DNA of 64,000 bases, taken from assembly GCF_001649575.2 (NCBI RefSeq), contig NC_051442.1:25372903-25436902 (forward strand), in the 5' to 3' direction. The notes below the pieces were generated by a model. It saw only the letters and a program-made list of their open reading frames with translations. It did not search any database and had not been told where the DNA came from. Numbering within the stretch: the first letter of the stretch is position 1; every line of letters begins with the position of its first letter. Positions 23,641 to 33,459 of the stretch are shown in pieces. This DNA is from Kryptolebias marmoratus. Taxonomy: Eukaryota; Chordata; Actinopteri; Cyprinodontiformes; Rivulidae. The translations under genes and the position numbers were made by a program.

Positions 23641-23717
23641 AAAAGCCACACAAGGTCCAGATAGCAAGCAGAGTAAACACATGAAGAGACAAAAAAACAG
23701 AGACAGGGGAGGTCGGT

Positions 23718-23747
23718 GTAGTGTGTGTGCGTGTGTGTGTGTGTGTT
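23718..23747. repeat. GT microsatellite
   Basis: Interrupted (GT)n with one GC step. Confidence 0.95.
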
Positions 23748-23749
23748 TA

Positions 23750-24640
23750 AGTCCATGAATCGTGTCACAGAGGCCATTGTCATTGATAATATAATGGAAT
23801 GTTTATCAAACAGCCCAGAGCAGATCCACAGATGTCCTCAGGCAGGGAGGGGGCAGAGCATCTTACTTACATTAAATCCAGGAGGAATTGAAGATAGCTG
23901 ACCAAGAAGGCCGGCACAAGGGAGCCAGATTCACATAACAATAATTGTTGTGGGTCAGGCCGACTCTTTTTTTTTTCTGTCTGCCTTCAAAGTCTCGCTG
24001 GTGTTTCTCAATAGCGAATCCAAACACTGTGAACAAACGACATCTCTGCAGCACATTGAGGTATGTAAAATGCAAGGAAGATATTATTAGTGTTTTACAG
24101 GTTTAATAAGGCACGTGGTGTTGTCATGTAGAAAAGTGGTTCAATAGGAAGAGTTCTTGAAAGCAGAGCTGCAGTCCATCCACAGTAATGGATTCAACAG
24201 TAAACTTGTTTTGAGTGTGTGCTGGAAAAAAGGCTCTCCTGTTTTTTTCTTGAGGTGGGGGAAGGGGTAAAAAATAATAATTTAAAAGAAAAATGAAAAT
24301 AGCTGTCATTAGATTTGTTACCGCATTTCTATGCTGACGTTTTTACAGATGGTGTAGATTTTTGTAGCAGAGTGGTTCTACATGTCAGTACATCATCAGG
24401 TGGTTTCAGAGAGTTATAAGGTTCTGTAAAATCACTCAAAACAATATAGCAATGTACTGATATGAGAAAATATAATTTGTACTTTTGAATAACTTAAGTA
24501 TTTTCAAAAGTAAGTACTTCAGTACTATAACTTGAGTCACTCTACTAAGCAGCTTTTACTTGTAGATGAGTAAGATTTGACCATGAGTATCAATACTTTT
24601 ACACAAATACTAGCGTTAAGTACTTTGTCCACCACTGGTT
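23750..24640. other. No recognisable gene
   Basis: Mixed sequence. 23820-24075 is less AT-rich but shows no exon motif. AAGTATTTTCAAAAGTAAGTACTTCAGTAC near 24490-24525 is repeat-like. Confidence 0.35.
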
Positions 24641-24649
24641 TTTTGATGT

Positions 24650-25300
24650 TTCGTTTAGATTAGTCTAGTCTAGTTTAGTTCAGTAAAAGTTTATTTTAAC
24701 TTAAATTAGTTTAACTTAATTTAGTTTAGTTATTTGTTTAATTTAGATTAGTCTAGTCTTGTTTAGTTTAGCTTAGCTTTGCTTAACTTAGTTTAGTAAT
24801 TTAGATTAACTCAGTTTTGTCAAGGTTCCAGGAAATGACAAGAGGACATGAGTGCAGCAGTGGTAGCAAAAAACTTCTTTATTTGAAGATAACAAAACCT
24901 TGGACGTAGCCTCAAAGTGCTTCCAGCACAAGTTCATCAAAAACTCTTGGACATAGCAAAAACCTGAAACGTATACGTGACGAGGACCCAACGACAATAA
25001 CAGAAACCCGGGCACTTAAATACACACAGACATAATCAGACAACTCAGGACAGGTGCGCAAAACAGACAGGACACGTGAACAGAGAACAGCCCAAAACCC
25101 GGAACAGAATCCAAAAAGTGAGATCCTCACAAGTTTGTTTAAATTAGATTAGTCTGGTCTAGTCCAGACTAGATTTGGTGTAGTTTAATCTAATCTTGTC
25201 TACTCTAGTTTAGTTTAGGTTTGATTAGTTTAGTTTATTCTAACTTAGTTAATTCTAAGTAAGTTTAAATTAGTTTAGTTTTAAAGAGAAATGAAACTGG
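24650..25300 (+). repeat. TTTAGTTTAG low-complexity block, split by a solo LTR
   Basis: 24650-24817 and 25132-25290 are both dense in TTTAGTC/TTTAGTTTAG variants. They were one block before the LTR at 24818-25131 inserted. Confidence 0.75.
24818..25131 (-). mobile_element. Solo LTR, 314 bp
   Basis: Plus-strand ends are TGTCAAGG and CCTCACA, giving TG...CA termini. The flanks are a perfect 5-bp duplication AGTTT (24813-24817 and 25132-25136). On the minus strand there is a TATTTAAG box (near 25016) and an AATAAAG poly(A) signal (near 24884). No internal viral or retrotransposon genes remain, so it is the product of LTR-LTR recombination. It differs from the 430-470 bp LTR family elsewhere in the window. 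Confidence 0.88.
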
Positions 25301-25304
25301 TTTG

Positions 25305-25575
25305 GAAGCTAACATCAGTTAAAGGAAAATCATAAAATATGCTTGATGTAAGATTTTCAAATAAAAAAAAAACCCAACTAATAAAAAAAATACTTAAAGC
25401 TGAACTGAAATCAAATCTCAAAAAACTGACATTTCATGTATGTTATTTAGTCAAACACATCCACACAACATTGCAGGGATCCATTTTTCTGACCTAAAAG
25501 TTAAATTAACTATTTTAGCAATTAAGTCAATAATTTCCAAAGTGGGTTCTTAATGGGGTGAAGTTCCGTCCTGAG
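25305..25575. other. AT-rich spacer
   Basis: Contains A-rich runs and a weak match (AAGCTGAACTGAAA) to the repeat at 51965. No gene. Confidence 0.35.
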
Positions 25576-25609
25576 TTCTTAAAGTGCGCTGTGCCCCGGC
25601 TGGCCAAGA

Positions 25610-25885
25610 ATGCTGCTACTGTCTGATTGCTTACTAGTGAAAATGAAAGAAGAAGACTTTGTGGGAGTAATGAATATAAAACCACACCAGTATGAACCTG
25701 AACTGATGGCTGTATTTCCAGAATCAGATGAAAACTTTTCAGATTTGATTCTGATGATCACCAGGACCGTCATGGCTGACAAAACAACATGTATAATGAT
25801 CGAGTTGGGAACGTGGATGTGTGAGAACCGATTACCCCCAGATTGTTGTCATGATATCGGCACACAACACTGCAAGTTAACATAA
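25610..25885 (+). pseudogene. P2X7-like zinc-domain ORF relic
   Basis: The open frame reads GVMNIKPHQYEPELMAV, an acidic ESDENFSDL stretch, then GTWMCENRLPPDCC. The pattern (I/K)PxQ(Y/F)EPE followed by an acidic linker and W-C-x-C-x-N-C-like cysteines recalls the P2X7-receptor-type zinc-binding domain proteins that occur in many fish repeats. A second, more broken copy lies at 28430-28730 on the minus strand, with GIQPYxYKPEL, ESDENISDSDSDD and GTWNGENC. Neither has the full cysteine set. Assignment is by motif only. Confidence 0.5.
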
Positions 25886-26304
25886 AGATAGAAGGAGAGA
25901 GCTAACAATGCTAACTCGATGGTAACCAGATGCTAACGATGCTAACTGGATGCTAACTCATAAACAACGTGAGCACACTTCAGAGTAGCATTTATAAACT
26001 CTCACACCAGAGTAAACTAATCAACACCAGTTTCAGACTATAACATTTGTTTAATCACACATGGATTGTTTATATTTTTTATTAGTAACAAACTGCTCTG
26101 AATCACAAACTGATCTCAGGCTGTCGGCCTGTAGGAAGCTCAGACCTTTTAATGACAGCACGCGTTCAAGCCATGTCTGAAGTAAAGGTTCTGTGGCAAT
26201 GTCCTCCTCATCATTTGCCTTTATTTTAAAATCAAAACAAGTTGGGATTGCTGCTGGCAAAAGGTCCTGTTTTATTGGTGTGAAGCCAGTCCACCACCAG
26301 TAAC

Positions 26305-26775
26305 TGTCAGGATTTGGGTTTATTGTTTCTTTATTTTGTTATTTGGTTGTCTTCATATTTAGTTTTGTCTTGGTTCAGTTTTTGCTCCTTGTGTTTTTTG
26401 AATTCCTGTCATCATTCACCTGTCCTCATCTTATCACTTGTTTGCCTGCCACACCCATCTTCACCTGCCCCAGTTTTGTAATCACTCACCTGTGCCCACT
26501 TCTCCTAATCACCTCCTGTCTTTAAAACCCGGTCATGTCCTCCACTTACTCCCTGGTTCGTTGTCACTTTAATGTGCTGTCTGGGTTTCATGTCTCGCCT
26601 CGTCGTGTTCCTGGAATCCTGGTTTGTACGTTTTTGGTATTTAGTTTTAGTTGCTGCCTCATCAGCCTTTGTTTTCCTTTTTTGTTAATAAAATTAATAA
26701 TAGAAAAATTAAATCATTTTGTTTTACTTTGAGTTCCTCTGTGTCTGCCTACATTTTGAGTTCTGACTAGCCACT
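26305..26775 (+). mobile_element. Solo LTR inserted in the left element copy
   Basis: Begins TGTCAGGATTTGGG and contains CTTTAAAACCCGGTCATG (TATA-like box plus start region, near 26521) and TTAATAAAATTAATAA (poly(A) signal, near 26684). Probable duplication GTAAC (26300-26304) and TTAAC (26776-26780), one mismatch. Comparison with the uninterrupted repeat at 52340-52400 puts the insertion at this point. The 3' end is diverged, so the right boundary is uncertain by a few bases. Confidence 0.78.
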
Positions 26776-27002
26776 TTAACGAGGGTCGGAGAGGTGGCTT
26801 TGAACCCAAGTTCTGATAGTAATTCCCACATTGGAGCTTATGGATCCAAATCTGAGGAAGGTTTTTATCTTTCAGAAAGCGAAAAAAATGAAACTCCAGT
26901 GGTATTTTCTTTCAATTGATGTTGGCTTCAAAACATTTTTCATTTCAGCTATAATATTGATAAAACTACTCAGTTGTTTTTGGCAACTATTTTTAATTTT
27001 AA

Positions 27003-28049
27003 AGAGGACCTATTATGCATGTTTTTGTACTTCCATTTGGGTAACTATTGCTTCTAGAAACAGTCCAAGCGCAAAAAACAAACAAACAAACAAAAAAAAA
27101 ACCCTCCCATCTGTTTTTTGGCAATAAATAAATGTTTTCTGGTGTCTGCAAAACGACCTGTTTCAAAAACCCCAGGATTGTTGCATCACAACAAGCACTT
27201 TGGACCACCTTGTTGCTGAAAAGTGCTATATAAATAATTTTGACTTAACTTGACAATCCCCATTACCTAGCAACCCCAAGCTGAGCCCAGCCCCTCACCT
27301 AGCAACCCAAGTGCAGCTCCGCCCACTTCATTACAAGAAGACCATCACGTTTGTTCTGCTGGTTTTACTGCTGGAAAAGGAAAATGTTTTGTTGTCGGCT
27401 GTGATATAAAACATGTGCATGTTCTCCCAGTCACAGAGAACAGAGCTGAGGGGCTTCATGTTAGTTTGGATGACAATGTCCCCGCCATGTTGCCAAAGAA
27501 AGTTGTAGTTTGAACAAATCATTTCAGGAAGGAGTCCTGTGTCTCAGATTACATTACCCACAATATCTTAACATTCATTGTTGGAATGGTAGTAAACTGA
27601 AATTGCTAGTCTACATTAGCTACAGCATGAGGAAAAAGGCTGCATTTGCGGAAAAAAAATGGTCTGCTGCTCGATTTTATATCATGGCACACTGCGCCGC
27701 ACTCAAGCTGAGCAGAATGTGGCGCAGAGGTGGAAGCGAAGCAGAATCCTCAGAGTTTGAATTAATAACGATATAAATATGCATCAGTTCCAAAGTGTTT
27801 AATCCTTCAGAGAGTTTTTATATTCTGAGGCGAGACACTGAGTTGGGGGGCGTGGCCAACAGCAGCTTATTTGCATAATAGTGACGTAGCCCTAAAACCA
27901 CTCATTCTGAAATGAGCTAAAACAGGCAGAACTGATCAGGTGAAATCTGAATATCTGAGAATGATTTTGTGTATTAAATGTAATGAGCATGTTCTGTACA
28001 GCCCACAGACCTATTCTGACTTGTTAAAGGAAGCAGAATAGGTCATTTT
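27003..28049 (+). mobile_element. TTAA-type nonautonomous DNA transposon, about 1.05 kb (copy A)
   Basis: Left end TTAA|AGAGGACCTATTATGC (TTAA at 26999-27002). Right end GAATAGGTCATTTT with the target mutated to CTAA. Nearly the whole length matches copy B (40442-41409) in inverted orientation, including TGTTTTTGTACTTCCATTTGG, CCTAGCAACCC, AACATGTGCATGTTCTCCCAG and GGCCACGCCCCCCAACTCAGTGTCTCG. TTAA targets suggest a piggyBac or Kolobok-type source transposase. No intact ORF. A small retroposon end (27189-27258) is nested inside. Confidence 0.82.
27189..27258 (+). mobile_element. Short retroposon 3' end nested in TTAA copy A
   Basis: GCACTTTGGACCACCTTGTTGCTGAAAAGTGCTATATAAATAA with a TTGACTTAACTTG tail interrupts sequence that is continuous in copy B (GTTGCGTCACAATCCCC). 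Confidence 0.75.
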
Positions 28050-28775
28050 CTAAAAGAAAGTAAATGGAGAGGAGGACGTTGCCACAAAGAATGAGACAAG
28101 AAACAAGGAGCTTACCTCAGGCGAGAACACACTCCTGTCATTCAGGTCTGAGCTGCACATATAGACCTGACAGCCTGAGATCAGTTTGTCATTCAGAGCA
28201 GTATGTTCTTGATGAAAAAATATTGAAAATCTATGTGTGATTAAACATATGTCATAGTTTGAAACTGCTAATGATTTATCAGTTTACTCTAGTGTTAAAA
28301 TGCATAAATATTATTCTCAGGCGCACAAACGTTTTTTTTTTTAATTGACTTAGAACCAAGTTAGCACGTCTGCTCTCTCTTGCTGGTGTATTGTCTTGCA
28401 GTGTTGTGTACTGATGTGATGACAATGATCTGGGGAAAATCAGTTCTCACCATTCCACGTTCCCAGCTTGGTCGTTGGACATATAATTTTGTCGGCCATA
28501 ACTGTCCTCATGATCATCAGAATCTGAATCTGAAATGTTTTCATCTGATTCCAGAGATCCAGCTGTCAGTTCAGGTTTATACTAGTATGGTTGTATACCC
28601 ATTACTCCTGCAAAGTCTTCTGGCATTTCTTTGTGTTCAAAAAAAGCTTCTTCTTCCATTTCCACCAATAAACAACGGGACAGTAACAGCATTCTTGGTC
28701 CTTCAGCAATGTTTTGGAGCTGGCCAGGGCACATGTTATGAACCCAGGAAGGCAACTATGCTGCACAAATCACCC
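28050..28775 (-). mobile_element. Right copy of the inverted element pair
   Basis: Reverse complement of 25590-26235: GGAGAGGAGGAC, GACAGCCTGAGATCAGTTTG, ATGTGTGATTAAACATATG, TTTACTCTAGTGT and the ORF relic. Its inner boundary coincides with the TTAA site of the 27003-28049 element. The plus-strand open frame at 28380-28793 is only the antisense of the relic. Confidence 0.65.
28430..28730 (-). pseudogene. Second P2X7-like zinc-domain ORF relic
   Basis: On the minus strand, MPEDFAGVMGIQPY-stop-YKPELTAGS is followed by ESDENISDSDSDDHEDS and GTWNGENC. The internal TAG replaces the Gln of QPYQYEPE. Same family as the relic at 25610-25885, with a longer acidic linker. Confidence 0.5.
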
Positions 28776-29015
28776 CACTTCTGTATTTATTGACAAAAAT
28801 GCTAAAAAATAAAAAAATAATAATTTAAGTTTTAGGTCAGAGAAATGGGTCCCTGGAATGTTTTGTGGAAGTGTGGAAGCAAAACATATTTACCTCCAGA
28901 AAAGAAGTCCAGTTATTTTTCTGTTTTTTGTTTTTGTCATGTACTTGGATGACTGAGAATCTACATCCGCATGTGACCCAGAACTGTACTGAGTACAGAA
29001 AATAAGTTGAATACA

Positions 29016-29039
29016 GCACACACACACACACACACACAC
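29016..29039. repeat. CA microsatellite
   Basis: About 12 CA units. Confidence 0.95.
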
Positions 29040-29089
29040 TAATCATTTAGCTTTGGCCTTTGCATAACTGAACAATGTTAGTGCAGTGT

Positions 29090-29265
29090 GGAAGACACAG
29101 CACTGGAAACGGTATGTGTGTGGCTCCTGCTGTGGGCAGCAGCAAGTCTCTAATTAGAGCTATTGAAAAGCTGCAGGAAGTGGTCATGCACATGAGGTGT
29201 TGAACACAGATTAGAGTCCAGGCCATTTGTGTGTTAAGCTGCTGCAATCAAGCTAATTGCATGTA
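29090..29265. promoter_or_regulatory. Candidate conserved noncoding element (intron of robo3)
   Basis: Compositionally complex, non-repetitive block with homeodomain-type cores (TCTAATTAGAG at 29149, AGCTAATTGCATG at 29252) and E-box-like CACATG/CATGAGG. It has no open frame. Regulatory function is inferred only from composition and motif content. Confidence 0.25.
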
Positions 29266-29269
29266 AAAT

Positions 29270-29600
29270 GTGTGTACAAGCAGTAAACTGAGGGTGGGGT
29301 GGGAATTAAATTACAACTTATTTAACTTTCAGAAGCCTTGGTGAACTCATTCTTATTTATTCTCTCCATAGAGCTGACAGGACAACTGATACTATCTTCC
29401 ATCTGTAAGTGGATGTCCACTATTCCCAATCACTCCTCACCAATGTCCCCGTTTGTTTCCATGGTAACATGCCCTTAACCTCCTGCCAGCCGTCCCCCAT
29501 GGAGTTGACCCCTTTCGCGCCGTCCCCCCATCTCTGTTTCTCTCAGCCTGGGAAATCAGCCTAATAAATAGCTTTATGGTAATCAGTCTACTGAATGAAA
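29270..29600. other. Mixed unique DNA with a GC-richer patch
   Basis: 29420-29560 is GC-richer than its surroundings (CCATGGTAACATGCCC, CCCTTTCGCGCCGTCC). No exon motif. Possibly conserved noncoding DNA. Confidence 0.3.
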
Positions 29601-29924
29601 AGTGGAGCTGTCAGTCAGAATGCAAACTTCACCTTCCCTCATTGACCAGCAGTGCTGGTCTGGATCCTTCCTTTACTGCTACTCCCTGTGTATCTTTCAC
29701 TTCTGTTCCTTTGTCTTTTTTATACAATTTAGTTTTGTTTGTTTGTTTTTATTTAATTTATTTAGTTGCTTTGTTTTTTTGTGTAAGTCACCACTCATAC
29801 CATCTGACTTCAGCTCAAACACAATATTCTGTTTTCAACAGCCTTATTATTTCTTTTAAAACAAAAGATTTAGCATTCGTAGATGGAATGCATATCGCCC
29901 ACTGCCTTTTTTCGTCAGAGTTCT

Positions 29925-30335
29925 AAACTACGATCATCATATGATGAGAAATGATGGGGGTTATAACCGTTTTGGTCAAACAGTAAACACAATGTTATGC
30001 ATGAGCTTCTGCAACAGTGAGATCTTGCACGATGTCATAAAGCTCAGAAAATGTGTTGAGGATAATGTCAACAGTTAATACCAAAGTTTTAAGCAAAGAC
30101 ACAATCTGAAAACACTCAGAATATCAGCAGAGAATGACTGCTCAATATCTATAAAACTGACTGAGTTATAGTCCTTTTTATAGCCTGCTTAGCTGTAGTG
30201 GTCATATTAAATGATGTTATAGATGTACATCCAATAATTACTTTCTGAGAATTTCATTAAAATTAGTTTGGTGGTACAGGAGATATTTTGCTAAGAAACA
30301 AACGCAAACATGCAAAAATATAACCTCTGCAATTA
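29925..30335 (-). repeat. Dispersed repeat, ACCACTGGATGGAT / ATTTACAACAC family
   Basis: On the minus strand: CATGTTTGCGTTTGTTTCTTAGCAAAATAT, CAGAAAGTAATTATTGGATG and TTCTCATCATATGATG. Related copies lie near 36480, 39330-39560, 42905-43141 and 43335-43460. Class unknown. Confidence 0.5.
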
Positions 30336-30339
30336 CACA

Positions 30340-31305
30340 ATAACTGGTCAATAAAAACGATTACAAAAACATTGAGATTGGGACAAAAAGTGTACATTAA
30401 GCTGTTGTTTATAAATGTTAGAGAAAAAGTAAATATTTTGACTGAAATCTTCATCTGTCATGCAGAAGATGAAGATGATCCAGTTTTTCCCTCTGAACCA
30501 GAGAATTAGTTTGTTTGGTTTCTAATACAAATTTATCAAAGCTTTATTAACACATGAAGTGTCAGCTTCCTGACGACATGGTTTAAATCCATCACATCTG
30601 TTATTGTTGTGGATCTACTTCTCTACCCTTACAACATGTGTTTACTGACCTTCTTTATAAAATACAGCCAGGCATCAATGGTCCAGAGGATTCCATATCA
30701 CTGTCATCTTCAATAAGTCATTTTTATGACTTTATCTTTCCTCTCTGGTCTTTCACCTTTGACACACGATCACTTTCCTACACTCAGAGCCACTTTCTTA
30801 GACATTTATTCAGTTCTTTTCAACACATATCCTGTCTGTCAGTCAGTTTTTTACCTGGATAAGGTTTTTCACTGGCTTCCCACTGCTTCAGAACCAGCAG
30901 CTGACGTTCCTCCTAAAACACTGGAATTCCCCCGTTGTCAAATTAGAGACCATTCTATTCTATTTATTCCTCCAATAAATTATGTATTTCTTAGGAAATC
31001 AGAATTCGACTGACAGAATGTGGCTTCATACTCCTTAAGCAACATTTTAATAGATGTCAAAATTAAAATATTCAATATTATTTTTTATTATAGCAAAACA
31101 TATATCTTTAGTCCCCCTGTTTAGTGATTTGATGTCAAACTGAGAAGAGGAGATGGACAAAGACTCATGCCATGTCAAACCTGATGTGTGCTTTTGTTTG
31201 TGTGTGTGTGCTAGGATGTACACAACTGCTAGAAAATTACTGAGTAATTTCAACTAATTAGTCGACAAAGTCGGTCTGTGACCTATGGTGACATTCCTTT
31301 AAATC
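30340..31305. other. No recognisable gene
   Basis: AT-rich unique DNA. Open frames near 30640-31010 carry no family motif. Confidence 0.4.
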
Positions 31306-31310
31306 CAGAT

Positions 31311-31358
31311 TCACACTCACACACACCCACACACACTCACACACACACATACACACCT
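31311..31358. repeat. Imperfect CA microsatellite
   Basis: CACA-rich tract with TC and CC interruptions. Confidence 0.9.
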
Positions 31359-31359
31359 C

Positions 31360-32480
31360 AGATAATGAATCAGTATTGGCATGTGGCATGACAGATCCAC
31401 TAAGGTATAAATTGAAATCATGCATTAAATATTAATGAACAAATCATATCAGGAATAAGTTATTGGTCTGGCATATAGTGTAATTTTTTTGTAATAATGT
31501 AGTACAGATATAGCCTGTTTATAGATTATTTTAATAGTTGACCAATCATTAAAAGAGTCACCATTCTTCTGGCTTTAAATGATTTAGATTTAATTTATTC
31601 AGAGTATTCCCTCTGAAATCACTGTCCTCATTTCTAAGGGAGACTAAACCAGGACAATGCTCAATAGTTATATTTTCCTTCTTTCTTTTTCTTTTTGTGT
31701 TTTTCATTATTAAATTCAAAGAGACAAAAGTGAAGAGAACAAAAAAGGAAAGAAAAAAAAAGCAAAGTAGCTCTTATGTTTTCCATTGTCTAAAAGTCTA
31801 TCTGGTTTGACTCACAAATGGTTGACCTCTAACAGATCTCCAAAGAATTGAGCTAAACCTACACAGAGATCCACTCAGAGGGGGTTTCTGCATGCAAATC
31901 AGATTTTGATACAAATCAAAAGTACTTTAATGCTGGCTTGTCTTCCTGTTCTGGTTTGTACTGTACTATTTTGATGCAGATTATGTTGATGGAACTTCCA
32001 AACCTTCAAAACAATCCTCTCACACCCTGAACACTGTTTTTCCAAAACAATCTTTTCTTTATAAACACAGAGCCTTTTTTAGAAAGGTTTTCATCCAAAC
32101 AAAAACACAGAAAATAACCCAAATGCTGTAGTAAGTATGCCAGGCCTGAATGTGGGGCTGTAACACTACCAAAAAATACACCAATAACGTGAATAAAGGA
32201 GCTCCAAGCTGCAAACGCAAGAAAAAAATAAACACATGGTGAATACAAGAGCGAAGACTGAATAGTTTTTGTGGACTGACAATAAAATGGAACTTCTGCT
32301 TTGTGTCACTTTAAACTACTATTGATTGGGCGTCATGTCAGTGCAAATACGTGGATATGGTGGACGATTCCATGCTCAGTATTCTCTGATGGCTGGAGTA
32401 AAAAAAAAATCCTCATAATGTTTAAAGAGTCCAGTGTAAATTATTTATATACAAGTGTGAGTCTTTAAAACCTATTCTCA
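31360..32480. other. Mostly unique DNA with one short shared repeat
   Basis: 32105-32150 matches 15160-15205. The rest is not recognised. Confidence 0.35.
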
Positions 32481-32484
32481 ATTC

Positions 32485-32900
32485 CCATCCATCCGTTTAA
32501 TACCACTTATCTGAGGTCGGGTCACAGGGCCAACTGAACCAGGAGAGAAACCCAGATATAACTTCCCCCAGCGACGCTCTCCAACTCCTCCTGAGGGATC
32601 CCAAGACGTTTCCAGGCCAGAGAGGATACATAATCCCTCCAGTGAGTTCTGGGTCTTTCCCGAGGGGGTTTGAGCAGCCCTGTGAGCCTGGGGACTATGT
32701 TGTCTGGGGTATTTGCCCCTGGTAGGGTCTCCCATGGAAATCTGGTCTCAGGTGAGGGGTTAGACAAAAAATGATTCAAAAACCTTGATGGATAAACAGC
32801 GAAGAAACATGGGAAACATGGGCAACCCCCTAGAACCAGGCATGGGGGGGGGAGCTCACCGGCAAACACCTGGTGGTCAAGCCTTGGCTCCTGGGACATG
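32485..32900 (-). mobile_element. LINE 3' end, minus orientation
   Basis: On the minus strand, GRETLPG-like CCCATGGGAGACCCTACCAG, then HWRDYVSSLAWKRLGIPQEE followed by LESVAGG and a TGA, then GATAAGTGG and a short ATGG tail (32486-32494). This is the best copy of the family also at 1-153 and 20495. It is 5'-truncated, with a frameshift between the upstream block and the RDYV block. The clade is not certain by eye. Confidence 0.7.
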
Positions 32901-33081
32901 GCCGGGCCAAGCCTGAAGAAGAGTCAGGATGCCACCTTCACGTGGGCCCACCACTTGTGAAGGGGACTGTCAAGGTTGGTTGCCATGTCAGCTGGACGAC
33001 AGGCAAGGGAGGATCCCTGGCCATGTTGATTCCCAGTGCATATTCTCATTTCCTAGATTTTTTAAATGTATACTTGATGTA

Positions 33082-33443
33082 GGGGTGGCACAGTGGCATA
33101 GTGGTTAGAGCTGTTGCCTCCCAGCAAGAAGGTTGCAGGTTCACTTCCCGGCCTGAGGCCTTTCTAGGTGGAGTTTGCATGTTCTCCCTGTGCACACGTG
33201 GGTTTACTCCGGTTTCCTCCCACAGACCAAAAAACATGCATGTTAGGTTAATTGATGACTCTAAAATTGTCCCTAGGTGAGAGTGTGAATGGTTGTTTGT
33301 CTCGTTCGTCTATATGTGGCCCTGTGATGGACTTGCGACCTGTCCTGGGTGTCCCCCGCCTCTCGCACAGTGACTGCTGGGGATAAGCACCAGCTCCCCG
33401 TGACCCGGAATGGAGAAGCGGTTAAAAGAAAATGGATGGATGG
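33082..33443 (+). mobile_element. Full-length tRNA-derived SINE with 12-bp target duplication
   Basis: The head carries box A (TGGCATAGTGGTTAGAGC) and box B (GGTTCACTTCC), the split promoter of RNA polymerase III. The body holds GGAGTTTGCATGTTCTCCC and CATGCATGTTAGGTTAATTG. The end is GGAGAAGCGGTTAAAAGAAA with three ATGG units, resembling the LINE tails at 1-153 and 32485, which fits mobilisation by that LINE. The flanks are a perfect 12-bp direct repeat ATACTTGATGTA (33070-33081 and 33444-33455). It is the freshest insertion in the window by this measure. Confidence 0.93.
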
Positions 33444-33459
33444 ATACTTGATGTATATT

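Larger units (their letters stand above)
25590..26960 (+). mobile_element. Left copy of an inverted element pair (P2X7-type domain element)
   Basis: Outer part: an ORF relic (25610-25885), then TTTAATCACACATGG, CTGATCTCAGGCTGTC and GTCCTCCTCAT. These recur in reverse order on the opposite strand at 28050-28775. Inner part (26236-26960, including TTCTGATAGTAATT, TGGATCCAAATCTGAGGAAGG and CCAGTGGTATTTTC) matches the reverse complement of 51960-52400. It is interrupted by a solo LTR at 26305-26775. Element class is unknown to me. DNA transposon is the best guess. Confidence 0.65.

Noticed and set aside
28380..28793. 137-residue plus-strand ORF
   Set aside because: It is the antisense of the right-hand P2X7-type relic, which has recognisable residues on the minus strand.
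33082..33160. tRNA gene candidate
   Set aside because: Box A and box B are present, but the sequence is followed by a SINE body and tail and flanked by target duplications. The cloverleaf is not intact.
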